Positions 9,793 to 20,535 of a stretch of 64,000 nucleotides of DNA are shown here, one piece after another (position 1 is the stretch's first letter; each line of letters begins with the position of its first letter). Both the position numbers and the translations under genes were made by a program. This DNA comes from Microstegium vimineum (Eukaryota; Streptophyta; Magnoliopsida; Poales; Poaceae): assembly GCA_022036555.1 (NCBI GenBank), contig CM039126.1:27075935-27139934 (forward strand). The letters are read 5' to 3'. A model generated the notes under the pieces. It ran no database searches, was not told where the DNA came from, and saw only the letters and a list, made by a program, of their open reading frames with translations.

Positions 9793-10775
9793 AGTCCCCG
9801 AGCACGTTGTATTCTTCCGGCGAGCCCGCAGCGTTATCCTTGGAGGTGTTCAGCTGGTCACCATCATGCGCCATGGTCGTCGTGAAGCCCCGACCAGGCT
9901 GCCTGGTCGAGGTGCTGCTCGAAGAAGCCTCCCGACCAGGTCGGGCTGGTCGAGAGCATCATAGCTTTATGTGCGAGCTGGTCGCCTCGTCGGATGTTGC
10001 GGCTGCTTGTTGGGAGGATGTGACGTGCTGAAGAAGAAAAACTTTTCAAAAGTCCTTTCCTGGTGAAGTGTACCCACTTAGGTTCTGCAAGAACAACAAA
10101 AACAGCAGGTGCTTTGTCGAGAACAAAATCAGTACATTCACCGCTAGGTGATGTGTACCCAATTAGTCCCCAAGCATGGTAACAGGTGAAGTATGCACGT
10201 GGTGCCAGGCTTTATAAAAAGATGCATAAGGTATGTAAAAAATTGAAGTGTGAGTTTTATGTAAAACGACTACGAATACCCGTAGTCCTCGAGCCTGATG
10301 TAAGAAACTGAAAGCTTCTTGTATCAGGATCATATATTGAAAAGTTTAAAAACTGAAATATGAGTTTAGTAAGAAACCACTGCGAATACCCGTAGTCCCC
10401 AAGCCTGATTTGAGGAGCCTAGGAGGTGCTTGCATCGGGGTCATATTGCTTGATTCGCAGTCCCCGGGTGTCAATCCCCGGGCGTTGTCCTGCTTTGCGT
10501 GGCCCTTCTGTACTGTGGGCGCAGTCCCTAGCGTGGCCCTTCTGTACTGTGGGCGCAGTCCCTAAGCCTTGCTCGGTGTGGTATTGGACGAAGTCCTTGA
10601 GTCTGGTCGGGAATGCAACCAGGCAGCCAAATCGTGGTTATTGTCTGATGGGGTCCCCGAGTATCCTTGTTGACAACCAATTTTGTGTTGCTTGCCGACC
10701 AGAATACTGCAGCCATGGTACTGTAGCTGCAAAAAAGAAATCATAACAAGGTTGCACATCCAGTCCCTGAGACTG
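9793..10775 (-). repeat. Array of polypurine-tract-like CTCGGGGACT motifs upstream of Tat-1 3' LTR
   Basis: The true PPT (plus agtccccgag, 9793-9802) abuts the LTR. Degenerate copies recur on the same strand at about 10165, 10284, 10394, 10459, 10523, 10556, 10590, 10648 and 10762, several preceded by acccgt. A 34-bp tandem duplication lies at 10498-10565. No coding frame with recognisable domain is present in this ~1-kb stretch. Confidence 0.75.
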
Positions 10776-10979
10776 TAGTGTTAGTAGATACAACTAGCCG
10801 TAAATTGGGGAAATTAACTAGAAGTAAACATATAAGGAGAACGAAAAGGAAGTAAATGGGCCAAATTAACCATGCAATCAGTGGCCCAAGTCGCGGCGCA
10901 GAAGGTGGGCATGGCGGCTCCTTATTTGATCATTGCAGTTTCCCAAAAACCCTGGGAGGTGGAGCGTCGCACCCCTAGG

Positions 10980-10988
10980 TATAAAAGG
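10980..10988 (+). promoter_or_regulatory. TATA box of the antisense gene in Tat-1
   Basis: TATAAAAGG on the plus strand, 137 bases before the ATG at 11117, in a GC-balanced context with a C/T-rich leader (tttccttcctgctcc). Spacing would place transcription start near 11010. This is inference from motif and position. Confidence 0.6.
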
Positions 10989-13018
10989 AAAGCAGCGGTG
11001 GCGGTGGTTTCCACATCTTCGTTTTGCGTTCGAGTGTCTCGCATTCTTCAATCTGCTTTCCTTCCTGCTCCTTGCGCCACCGCGAATCTTAGTCTTTTTC
11101 CCTTCTTAACCTAGCGATGGCTCCCAGAAGGAAACCAAATACTCGTTCATCGACGAAGAAGGGGGGAAGGTCCCCAAGGATGAAGGATGTGCTTCCAGAT
11201 TGGACCAAGTATTGGGCCAAGTGTACCCTGAAAGAGGAGGATATCTAGCTTCTCGTTATTCCTGGCATTCTTCAGGATAAGGCCCTCGTTGATTGGAGGC
11301 CGACGACCGGGGAAGAGTTCCCAACTCCTAACACCGGTGAGCTCGTCGTCTTTGAGCCTTTCTTCTGGCGTGGCTTCGGGGTACCTGTCCACCCCTTTCT
11401 TCACGGTCTCCTGGAGTTTTACAAGATTGCGATATGCAACTTCCATCCCAATTCTGTATTGCACATCACGATTTTCGTACATTTTTGCGAAGCATATTTG
11501 GGGATTGAACCGCATTTCGAGCTGTTTCGCTATTTCTTTCGCCTCAAGCCGAATGGGACCGCCGCCTCCCGAGTTGTTGGCTCTGTGTATCTTCAACTCC
11601 GGGAGGGCATGGCAGATGTGTATCTTGCTACTCTGCTGCCTTCTAAGGTAGCGGAGTACAAGTCCCGCTGGTTCTACATCCCTCAGGAGAAACCGTACGC
11701 GCGCGGCGACCCGACGGAAGTTCCAGTGTCGCAGCCTAGCTGGTCGGCGACTCTTTCGCTAGCGGCGATGGAGAAGGTGGAAGAGCTGCTCGCCTTAGTG
11801 GACCAGTCATCGCTTTAGGGTTTCAGTTGGTTGGAATTTCATTATGAGGCGTTGTCAACCTTGCAAGGATAAGGTTCATCCTACCTTTGTTTATACTGGT
11901 CGTCGCGACCCGACCCGGGAGACGCCGCATGGAATGGAGCCAGAAGAGGGGTTTGATCGCCTTTCTGTAATCTTTGATCTTAGTTACTCGTACATGTTGA
12001 ATCCGCGGGATTCATTCCGTGCTGGCGTACCCCACCACCAGTGAGTTCTAGCTTTGCTTTTGTAGTGATCTTCTAGCTTCCGTATTCTTGGTTTTCCTTA
12101 TTCTAATCTTCTTGGTCAGGATCGTGCTGTCTTCGTTTCCCAAGTCCCTTCGACAATGTGGCCTCCTAGCGTCGATCGGGCAAGGAGCATGCAAGCTATA
12201 TCAGGTGGAGGTGGTTGCGACTCTTCTAGCAAGCAAGGAGTTCGTGAGCCCCTTTTTGGGAAGCGTTGGGTGCGTGACGACTGGTTCGGGAAGCGCCCAG
12301 CCAACCCACCCCGGAAGAAGGTGAAGCCGTCAGTTGGGACCGGGGGCAAGTTCATTATTAATGAAGGTGCCGCTCAGCCTCCGTCCTTGATATCTGGTTG
12401 GACCGACGAGGGGTCAGACGAGGGTGACGCGTCGGCTGTGACCGTGGATGGAGAGGGGTGTTCTGGCTCAAGTGCCAAAGTGCGCCTGCGCAAGACATCC
12501 CTGTTCCACCGCCCGCATCGGTGGCTGCCGAGAGTACTTTTGTGGAGGAATGTTCTGCCCCGTCGTCGGAGCGTCCGCCTATGGATGTGCCGTCAAGTTT
12601 CGCTGGGGAGCTTCCAGCTCGGAGCTTCGTGAGGGCGCGCCGAAAAATCAGACTTGTAAGTATTTCATCCTTGTTTTGTTTGGATCTTGGTCGCTTTTGT
12701 CGACTTGCTTATGGTGTGGTTTTTGGTAGAGCGCCTAATTCTAAGGATCCGCCAGTACCTCATGGTAATGTGTCGGACGTCGTTGTGGATGTGCGTGCCG
12801 AGCTTGGCTTAAAAGGATGTGGCGCCCCTATGCTTGCGGATTTCTCAACTTGTGAGGGGAATCCCGTTCTTGTGGATGCTGCGGGTGGTGGGTCGGCGTT
12901 TGTTGATGCTACTTCTGGGTTTGTGATAGAGGATGCCCCCACCGAACCGGTGCATGATGATATGCCGGACCTGTTAGCAACCTCAGCGCCAGGTCCGAGG
13001 CTGGAGAAAAGGAAGAGG

Positions 13019-13021
13019 GCG
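13019..13021. repeat. Target site duplication gcg (left) of CACTA
   Basis: gcg at 13019-13021 and at 14243-14245 flank the element; 3-bp duplications are diagnostic for CACTA transposons. Confidence 0.82.
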
Positions 13022-13084
13022 CACTACTACAGAATTGAACTTCCGCAGCGACGTCCAGGAGGTCTCCGAGGCGGGCACCTATTT

Positions 13085-13305
13085 TTTTCCGTCACGGTTA
13101 ATCCCGCAATTTGCCATGGTGGACATTTTTTATTTACCGCGGCGGACAAAAATGTCCCCCACGGTAAATCCATTTATCGTGACGGACATCTTAAAATGTC
13201 CGCCACGGAAAATAGTCTATTAACCATGGCGGGCAATTTAAGGTGTCCGCCACGGTAAATCTATTTACCATGACGGACATGCTATATTGTCCGCCGCAGT
13301 AAACA
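13085..13305. repeat. CACTA left subterminal repeats
   Basis: About nine copies of ccgccacggtaaat or its inverse (taccgtggcgga-like), spaced about 20-25 bases, forming potential hairpins. They mirror those at 14065-14225. Such subterminal motifs are the usual transposase binding sites in CACTA elements (family knowledge). Confidence 0.8.
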
Positions 13306-14064
13306 AGTGGCCCAAACAGCCCAAATATCGACCCATTATCACGCTCCAGTATATATACGACAAGTTAGGGTTTGGGTACCTCATCCCTCACTTCATTTTT
13401 TCCTCCCGCGCCACCTCTCTCATTTTCTCGCTCTCTCACGGAGATCCTCTCTCCCCTGCCAATCAGTTGATGCTGCACCACTCAACCGTGCCTATGCTAT
13501 TGTACCAGCATTTAAGTAGCACTAGCACTAGTTGGTGGCGGCGACCGGCTGGCTGGCCGGAGCAGCGGCAGCGGCGCCGACGACGGACGAGGACGGAGCG
13601 CCACGCACCACGCAGCAGCATGGAGCGCGGAGCGACGCCAGCGGTGGCGCGACACGTCGCGTGAACCACGGCGCGGGATGCGTGGGCTGTGCGGCATGGC
13701 GGCTCAGCATGGCGGCTCGGCGCGGCGGCTCTGCGCGGGCAGCGCTATGGGCCTGACGCAGGAGGTGCAGGCGGCGCTGATAGCTCGACGCTGGAGGCAC
13801 TGACGGCGTGGCGACGCTGATGGCGCGACGTGGCGTGGGCGGCTCTGGCCACCGGAGCAGCGGATCTGGCCACCCGGATACCTAGCTCTGAGAAACAGTG
13901 GCGCGGCGGCGCGACGCGCGCGGATGGCGTGGGCGGCAGTGCGTCGCGGATGGCGCAGGCTGCACGGCGGCGCGGCGGTGCTGCAGCTCTGGATCTGGAT
14001 GGGCTCGGCGGGCTCGTGAATGGGCTTGTCGAGCCTGTCCAATTTTTTTTTGTTTTTTGAAATT

Positions 14065-14225
14065 ATTAACCGAGGCGGACATCCTAACATGCCCGCCTCG
14101 GTTAATCGATTTACCGTGACGGTCACTAACGTCCGCTACGGTAAAGTCACGATTTATTGTGACCTTTCAATCGCAGCAGACGCGTTTGTCCGCCACGGTA
14201 AATTCAAAACGCCCGCCTCGCAAAA
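14065..14225. repeat. CACTA right subterminal repeats
   Basis: About six copies of the same motif family (gcccgcctcggttaat, gtccgctacggtaaa, gtccgccacggtaaat) in alternating orientation. Confidence 0.8.
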
Positions 14226-14242
14226 TAGATTTTGTAGTAGTA

Positions 14243-14245
14243 GCG
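14243..14245. repeat. Target site duplication gcg (right) of CACTA
   Basis: Right copy of the 3-bp duplication. Confidence 0.82.
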
Positions 14246-14391
14246 GTGGTGCTGCTGGATGAGCCGGAGTTAGTGGAGGAGATTCCACGTGTAGGAGATG
14301 AGCCAAAACCGACGCCAGTCCAGACTTGTCGCTATGACGGTGAGGACTTCGTCGTTGTCGAGGACGACAAGGCCGAGGAGGAGGCGGCGGC

Positions 14392-17300
14392 TGCCACACC
14401 CCAAAATTTCTATTTTGGGTTGTGAATAGAAAACACTACATAAAATAAAAGGATTTATGATTTTCTTAAAAGTGATAAGATTTAATTAGGCTTTTAGTAA
14501 ATAAAGATGTGCAAATGTGATTTTCAAAATTGTTTTCAATAGAATTTGAAAGGGGTGTTGCATTCATGCCTTTGCATTTAATTTTATTGAGTAAAAAACA
14601 ATTTGTTAAAACTCGGTTTTGGTCCAAAGTGATTTTGATCTATTTATAAAATAAAAAGAGTTTTTAAAAGTTTTTCTTAAAACAAGTTCAAAGTTTCATT
14701 TTCAAAAACTAAGAAAATGATTTATAAAGTGTTTCAAAATTTGTTTGGTTTCAAAAGGATTTGATTTGGTTTTCAAATGAAATTACAAAACAAAAGAAAA
14801 GAAAAAAGGCTTTATTTTATCTCCTTCCCTCTCTCTCTCTCTCTTTCTGGCCCAGTTCAGAAGCGAGCCCAGTCCTCTCCACTCCCTCACCCGCACCCAC
14901 CTCAGCACCGTGGCCCAGCTAGCCGGCCCAGCATCTCGGCCCAGGCGGGAGCTCACTCCCCCACCGCAACCCTCTCCCCCTCTCTATGCCATGTGGGCCC
15001 AGGCTGTCGGCGCCAAAGCCAAGCCACGCACCCTCCCTCTCAATCTCTATCTCGTGGGACCGGTTCATCAGCGCTCCCGCCCGCCCTTCTCTCTCTGCCC
15101 CGCTGTCCCCACCAGTCAGCCGGCTCCCCCTTTCTTCCTCGACGCGCTAGAGATGCCGCACGACATCTTTCTCCCCCTTCACTCCCCTCCTTTACTGCAC
15201 TTGATGGCGCTTGACGCCTGGCCATCAAGGGGGCCTTCAAGCCTCACCTTGACGCCCCAGTCGCGGATGTGCCCGCATTCACTGCCCCCTCCACCTATAA
15301 AGCCAGCCGCAGCGCCCCCCTTCCTCCCCTGCTCTCTCTCTATTCACGGACCACCAGCCGCTGCCGCACGCGACCTCACTGTTCAGAGCTTGCTTGTGCC
15401 ATGTCGTGGGCCCTCGGAGCTTTGCCTCGACTTCACACATCCGTAACGCCCCTCACCGAATGCCTTCGCCCCATCTCTCACCGTACCGACGCTCATCGGT
15501 GGCTTCCCCTTCCGCAGAACACCGCCGCATGTCGTTAGAGCTCTCGGAGCCTCTCTAGTCCCCGTGAACGCCTCCACCGAACCTGCGGTGAATCCCTATC
15601 CCTTCCCGTGCCTTTGTCTTGGTCGATTAGGCACCGTACGCACCGAATCGAGGCACACAGAGGCCGTCGGCCATGGCGCCACCGCGGACCCCCCTGCTTC
15701 CACTGCGAAAACATCCACTCGAGTACCCCCCCCACACTCGTGCGAATGCGCTGAACCTCCCCATGTGCTTGGTTGAGTCCAAGGGGGCCGGGAATGCCTT
15801 TTCGCCGTTCTCCGGCGAACTCATGCCGTCAGAATCCATGGCACCGCCGTGGCTCCGCTACGCCGTCCGATCTGCCCCGGGCGGTCAGGATTAAATCCTG
15901 ACCGAACCGGTATGCACTAGACCCGTGGATCGAGTCCACCGCGTCCGCGCACTGCGTACACACGCCCTCTGTGGACTGCGCCAACCACGCAGTGCCATGT
16001 GGCACTCTACGTCGGCGTGACGTCAGCACGACGTCAGCACCACCGCCACATCCCTGCGGGTTTGCAGATAAACCCCCCCTCTTTCCAGAAATTGACCCGC
16101 ATTTCAATCCAGTTTAGAATCATTCTTTTTAAGTCCTGTTTTGTTCTGATCTAGCCCCTGAGCTTTTGGAAAATGGGACCCACACTCCAGAGCCTTTTCC
16201 TTTTCAGTTTTATTTATTTAAAGATCCAAAATGAGTTCCTTTTATTTACAGATCTGTCATCCAAATTCAAAAGCTTATATCTTTTGTGTTTTAACTCCGT
16301 TTTGACCCGTTCAAATTGCGTTAGATTCATAAAATATAAACTACAGTTTAGGATCCTTTAATACTATGTTAATATCTCTGTAATTTCATGGTTAATCTCT
16401 AAATTGATTAAAAACTATGCAATTTGCTTTATAAATAAAATAAATAGTTCTACTTTAGTTTTCAAATCTAAATGTAAGTTTGACTTAATCCAACTTGGGT
16501 ATTTCTCTGAAGTACCTTATCTACCCTTTTACATAACTAAAACTAATAAAGCCCTTAGTTCTCTTTTTAAAAGCTAATCTTCCGTTAGTTGTATATTTTT
16601 AACCGTAGCTCCGTTTTAGGTGGTTTTTGCGCTTACGAGTTCGTAACAACGCGTAGAATACGTTAGTTACCTTTATAGTGTGTTTTTGTAATATTTGGTG
16701 TACTGTTTTTAGGATCTTTTGTGATGCTTGTGACGTTAGATGTGGAGCTTTGCAAGGATGTTTCAAAGGGAAAGTTGAAAGTTTGAGCAAGCATATGGAA
16801 GGCAAGAATAACATGGGATCTTCCTTGTTGTCCTATTCACCTTAAATACTAAATTCATATGCATGTGTCTACCTTGTTAACACTAATGATTTTCCTAGAT
16901 ATTTGATATCCTATACCTTGTCACCTTTTGGGATGCATATGGGTAGCTTATGCTAGTGCTCATAAAGAATAACCACGATCGTGGATCTTGATTAATGATA
17001 TATGAAATGATGATAAAATATGACTTTTCAGCAACGTGGACTATAGGTGGAACATCAGGAACTCACACCTGTATTCTCACTCATAGGGGTATTTCTATAA
17101 GCGGCCACCCAGTAAAACCGTGCTACCCCAAGTGTTATATGGCTCTGACTTTAACTAATTACCTAGTATATCTCTATCTTGTTAGAGGTTACCATTTATT
17201 GACGCATGAGGGGAGGGTCGAGGGATGTATGGCGCTTTTCCTGTCTTGGAGGCATGCATTGTGCTGCGATCACATGAGCCACAAGAAGGAGAATACCCAT

Positions 17301-18085
17301 GCATACTTATCATCAACCTTGCGGCCCTAACTTGTTAGAGTATACTAGTGAAAGGTTATGTAGTGAAACCCTGCCACGCCTCCTAGGTAGAGGTATAGTG
17401 GGCCTTGCAAACCCTGGCAAATGGGAATCACGACTTGGGGGTAAAGATGTACAACCTCTGCAGAGTGTAAAACTATCATGATAGCCGTGCTCGCGGTTAC
17501 AAGCGGTCTAGATCCTTACTATGTGATGTCCTTATGTCATAGCTCATTAGTTGTTATTTTGTCATTGATTATTATTATTGGTTCATATAAGCATTATATC
17601 TTGTTCACTTAATCATGTGGTTATTGGGCTTATGAAGATCTTGATGCTACTCAATTGCTAAAACTATGACTTATTAAAAGCAAACGCAGTTAAACCTGTG
17701 TCTATCCTTTTTGAGCCTCAGGAACCCCATAGTTATACTTGCTGAGCATGGTGAGCTGACGCTTGTTGTCATCACCTTTATATGAAAATCTCGGATGGGT
17801 ACCAGATGGTGGAGCAAGTGATGTGTTACCAAAGGAGTTCCAGGAGAACTAGGCAAGTGTACCCCTAGTCAACTGTCCCTGAGGAGTATGGAGACCCGAA
17901 GATAGGAGATATAGAATAGCTTCCGCGATGTTTTGTTATAGATGTAAGTCTTGTGGTAACTATGTTTTGATATATAATAAAGCGTTTACTTTGATAATCT
18001 CCATAATTGTATATATGTTTTGTGTGGACATCCTGGGCACACATATACATAGCATTCGGTATTCTTTGGAAAACCGGCTGTTACA
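14392..18085 (+). mobile_element. G1: 3.7-kb solo-LTR-like insertion in the antisense gene
   Basis: Starts tgccacaccccaaaattt (degenerate TGTAACACCC) and ends aaaccggctgttaca. Large parts align with G2 at 42720-46225, for example catatgggtagctt...gtgctcataaagaataacca and gtggactataggtggaacatcaggaactcac. The layout is the same: AT-rich start, GC-rich block with ggcccag motifs (about 14840-16080), AT-rich second half. No gag, pol, PBS or PPT is seen, so it is a solo LTR of a Gypsy family with very long LTRs. Flanking 5-mers gcggc and tcgtc agree at only 3 of 5 positions, so the TSD is decayed or absent. Confidence 0.78.
14833..14846. repeat. CT microsatellite in G1
   Basis: Short run of CT dinucleotides (ctctctctctctct) at the AT-rich to GC-rich boundary of the LTR. 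Confidence 0.8.
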
Positions 18086-19092
18086 TCGTCCATCCTTAGT
18101 GATGCGAGCGATCTGTTCGGGCGAGTCAAGGTAATTGTAGGACTTCTTCGGGTTTGGCATTGCCTCCATGCCTGCTTTGTTAAGATGTCATTGTGTGGTT
18201 GTACGGGCTTTTTAAGTCCAGAAGGGAGCGTAGGGCGATGGCCGACCAGCTTGCGAAGCTAACTACTGAAAACGAGCATCTGCGCGGTGACATCGCTCGT
18301 GTCGAGGGTCAGTTTGTAGGGCTGGAGGAAAGCTTAGAGGCAGCACACTAGCGTGCACAGGTGTTACAAGCCGCAATCCGAGATCGAGAGCGTGAAAACG
18401 CGGAGCTTCAATCGCATGTTGAGAAAGTCGACGAGCTTTCCGCTCGTAAGTCTTTGTTATTCTCTGGTAGGAAGACTTGTTGCCTCAGCCGCGTGATGAC
18501 TTGTCTTGTTTTTTGTGTAGAACTGCTCAGTGCTAAAGAAGCGAAATGCCTTGCGGAGGAGAAAGTCGGTGATGCCGAACGAGAGATTTACAAGATGCAA
18601 GCGATGCACGAAGGTAGCGTTTTCCTGCCTATCGCTTTGTTTGTACGACTGCCTTACTCGGTGTTTGCCGTTTCCACAGCTTACCAAGGCAACGTTTGAC
18701 TTTAATTTGCAGACCTGCAGGCAAAGGTGGATTCCTACTATGGTAACTTATGGTCTTTGGTGCGGGAGATCGCCCCTGTCGCAGAGGGTGTTGATGGGCG
18801 GGTGCTCATCCCTGAGCCTGCTGATCAAGCGACCATGGAGGGTGTGCTATCAAGAGTTCGCGGTCTGTGGGTCAGACTTTGGTCCTTTACAACTTCAGCG
18901 GCGCAAAGTGTGGCTACTCATGGCCTGGCTATGTTGCAGTCGCACTACTCGAAGCTTGACCTTGGTCGGGTAGCGGCCGGGTTTGCATTAGGGATGTCGG
19001 ATGAGGAGGCGGACCGTCTGGAGGTTGATGTTGATCGTGTGGCGGAGATTGTAGTTAAGGATGTTGATTTGTTTGCTGCTGGACAGCAGTAG

Positions 19093-19900
19093 TTTGTATC
19101 CCAGATACAAGAATTCTGATGTGTAAGTGAAAACTACAAAGCTGTATAATATCCGGGCGGTGAGGTTTTGTTTCACTTGTATGTCCTGTTGTGCCTGCTA
19201 AGTCGTGAGCCATAGCGATGAATCGTTCGACCCTGGGTTCCCTATGGCCCAGATCGTAGAGCCCAGAGCTTCTGCACGCGTAGGTGCCATAGGGATTACC
19301 AGGGAGGTACGCTGCTGGCAACCCGCAGCGCAGAGGGCGAACAACTCATGCATGCTTAGGGAGATGACAGAGACAGAACCTTTTTTGAGAGGCTTCATCG
19401 TGGCATGACTAGGGCCTGTGGAGACAATTCCTGCAAACGCTGGGCGCAAAGCCATGCTGCTTGTAGAGTCATCGACCGTACCACAATCATATACAGATTC
19501 TTGGCACATGACCTCATGGCCTTCAACATAGATGATATCTCTCGGTTGATGGAGAGACGTCATCTGAGAGGTCTATCGATATGATCATAGAGTATAGGGT
19601 AGCTACTTCTATGCGCTATGAAATCGATAGGACAGATTCGAAGGCTTCCACTTACGGCCAGGCTGTTTGGCGACAACATCGTAATGCGTTTTGGAGAGGT
19701 CATCAAACACTATGGGAGTGTTTTTGGAGAGGTCGCCGGATGTCGTGAGCCTTCTATGGTGGTCACTGAATGCCGTGAGCGTTTTGTAGAAGTTGAATTG
19801 TGTACATGAAGTATGAAAAACGTAGCACTTTATTTATTTATTGAGGGGGTAGATAGTACAATCTTTATTGAAACACTCTAAGCTTTTAAACTTTTCACGC
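19093..19900. other. Tat-1 spacer between antisense gene and protease
   Basis: About 0.8 kb between the stop of the antisense gene and the end of the protease frame. This is where RT, RNase H and integrase would lie in an autonomous element. I see no RT (YxDD), RNase H or integrase motif on either strand, only short unsupported frames. Confidence 0.6.
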
Positions 19901-19918
19901 CGCTGGGGCCAAAGGTCT

Positions 19919-20535
19919 TTACGTGTAGTTGTGGGAGGGGTCGACGCCGCTCGTTGCTGCTTTTGCTTCCTTTGGCCTCTTAGCGGTAGGCTTGTCGTCG
20001 GCGCTGGAGTTGTAATTGTCCTGGGTACAGGGTTTCTCGACGGTGTTGATTGTCTGCTGCTCGCATTCGTATGTGACTTTCAGGTCAGTGCGGAGGCTGA
20101 GCATGCCTTGTTGCATCGGGATCTTCAGCACCATGTACATGTAATGTGGGACTGCCATGAGCTTGGCAAGCGTCGGGCAACCGAGGATCGCATTGTAGGC
20201 TATTTTGAAGTCGGCGATGATGAAGTTGATGTTCTCGACCTTGAAGTGGTTCTGGTCGCCGAACTGTATAGGGAGTGTAATCTGTCCTATTGTGTGGATG
20301 TCTTGTCTGGGATGATACCCCAGAAAGGGAAGTTCACTGGTAGGAGGTCCTTCTTCGAGTAGTCTAGTTGGCAAAATGCGTCGGCGAAGATGATATTGAG
20401 CGCACCGCCGCCATCGACCAACACCTTCCTGAAGCGGCACGTAGCGATGGTTGGATCAACTATGAGTGGGAAGCGGTCGGGGTATCTGTAGTTCGTCCAC
20501 TCGTCTTCTCCGGAGAAGCTAATAGGTTGCTCTGA
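19919..20535 (-). pseudogene. Tat-1 protease region
   Basis: The upstream frame carries RYPDRFPLIVDPT and VLVDGGGALNIIF, the aspartic protease loop in the D-G-G form seen in Tat elements. After a frameshift near 20330 it continues as FIIADFKIAYNAILGCP and MAVPHYMYMVLKIP, conserved after the Tat protease. The C-terminal tail is Lys/Ala-rich and stops at 19919. Pol is missing after this point. It would cleave the gag precursor in an active relative; here it is frame-broken. Confidence 0.82.

Larger units (their letters stand above)
13022..14242. mobile_element. Non-autonomous CACTA transposon (1.2 kb)
   Basis: The left end is CACTACTACAGAATT; the right end, reverse complemented, is TACTACTACAAAAT, with the last base of the CACTA mutated. 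The TSD gcg is intact. Both ends carry dense subterminal repeats of a CCGCCACGGTAAAT type in alternating orientation. The centre (about 13540-14030) is a CGG/GCG-rich block without domains. No transposase is encoded, so it depends on a trans-acting CACTA transposase. It splits exon 3 of the antisense gene in Tat-1. Confidence 0.88.
11117..19092 (+). pseudogene. Antisense multi-exon gene in Tat-1, Transposase_28-like plus coiled coil
   Basis: The gene runs opposite to Tat-1. Predicted exons: 11117-12040, 12120-12655, 12730-18130 (interrupted by CACTA and G1), 18217-18445, 18521-18613, 18713-19092. All five introns have GT/AG ends (for example CACCA|GTGAGT, TTGTGTAG|AACT). Exon 1 encodes MAPRRKPNTRSS, then a domain with VVFEPFFWRGFGVPVHPF, NSVLHITIFVHFCEAYLGI and PTRETPHGMEP. 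I recognise this as the plant 'putative gypsy type transposon' family (Transposase_28). Later exons encode an acidic linker and an Ala/Glu/Leu coiled coil (MADQLAKLTTENEHLRGDI), ending GQQ stop. Lesions: TAG at 11247-11249, a frameshift near 11815, another near 12460, TAG near 18351. Function unknown. Confidence 0.82.

Noticed and set aside
13528..14126. Ala/Arg-rich ORFs in the CACTA centre as a possible transposase
   Set aside because: No transposase motif; low-complexity CGG/GCG repeats read in several frames.
14387..14391. TSD for G1 (gcggc with tcgtc at 18086-18090)
   Set aside because: Only three of five bases agree; not enough to claim a duplication.
19198..19563. 121-codon minus ORF between antisense gene and protease in Tat-1
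   Set aside because: In the position of pol but without RT, RNase H or integrase motifs; left as unassigned spacer.
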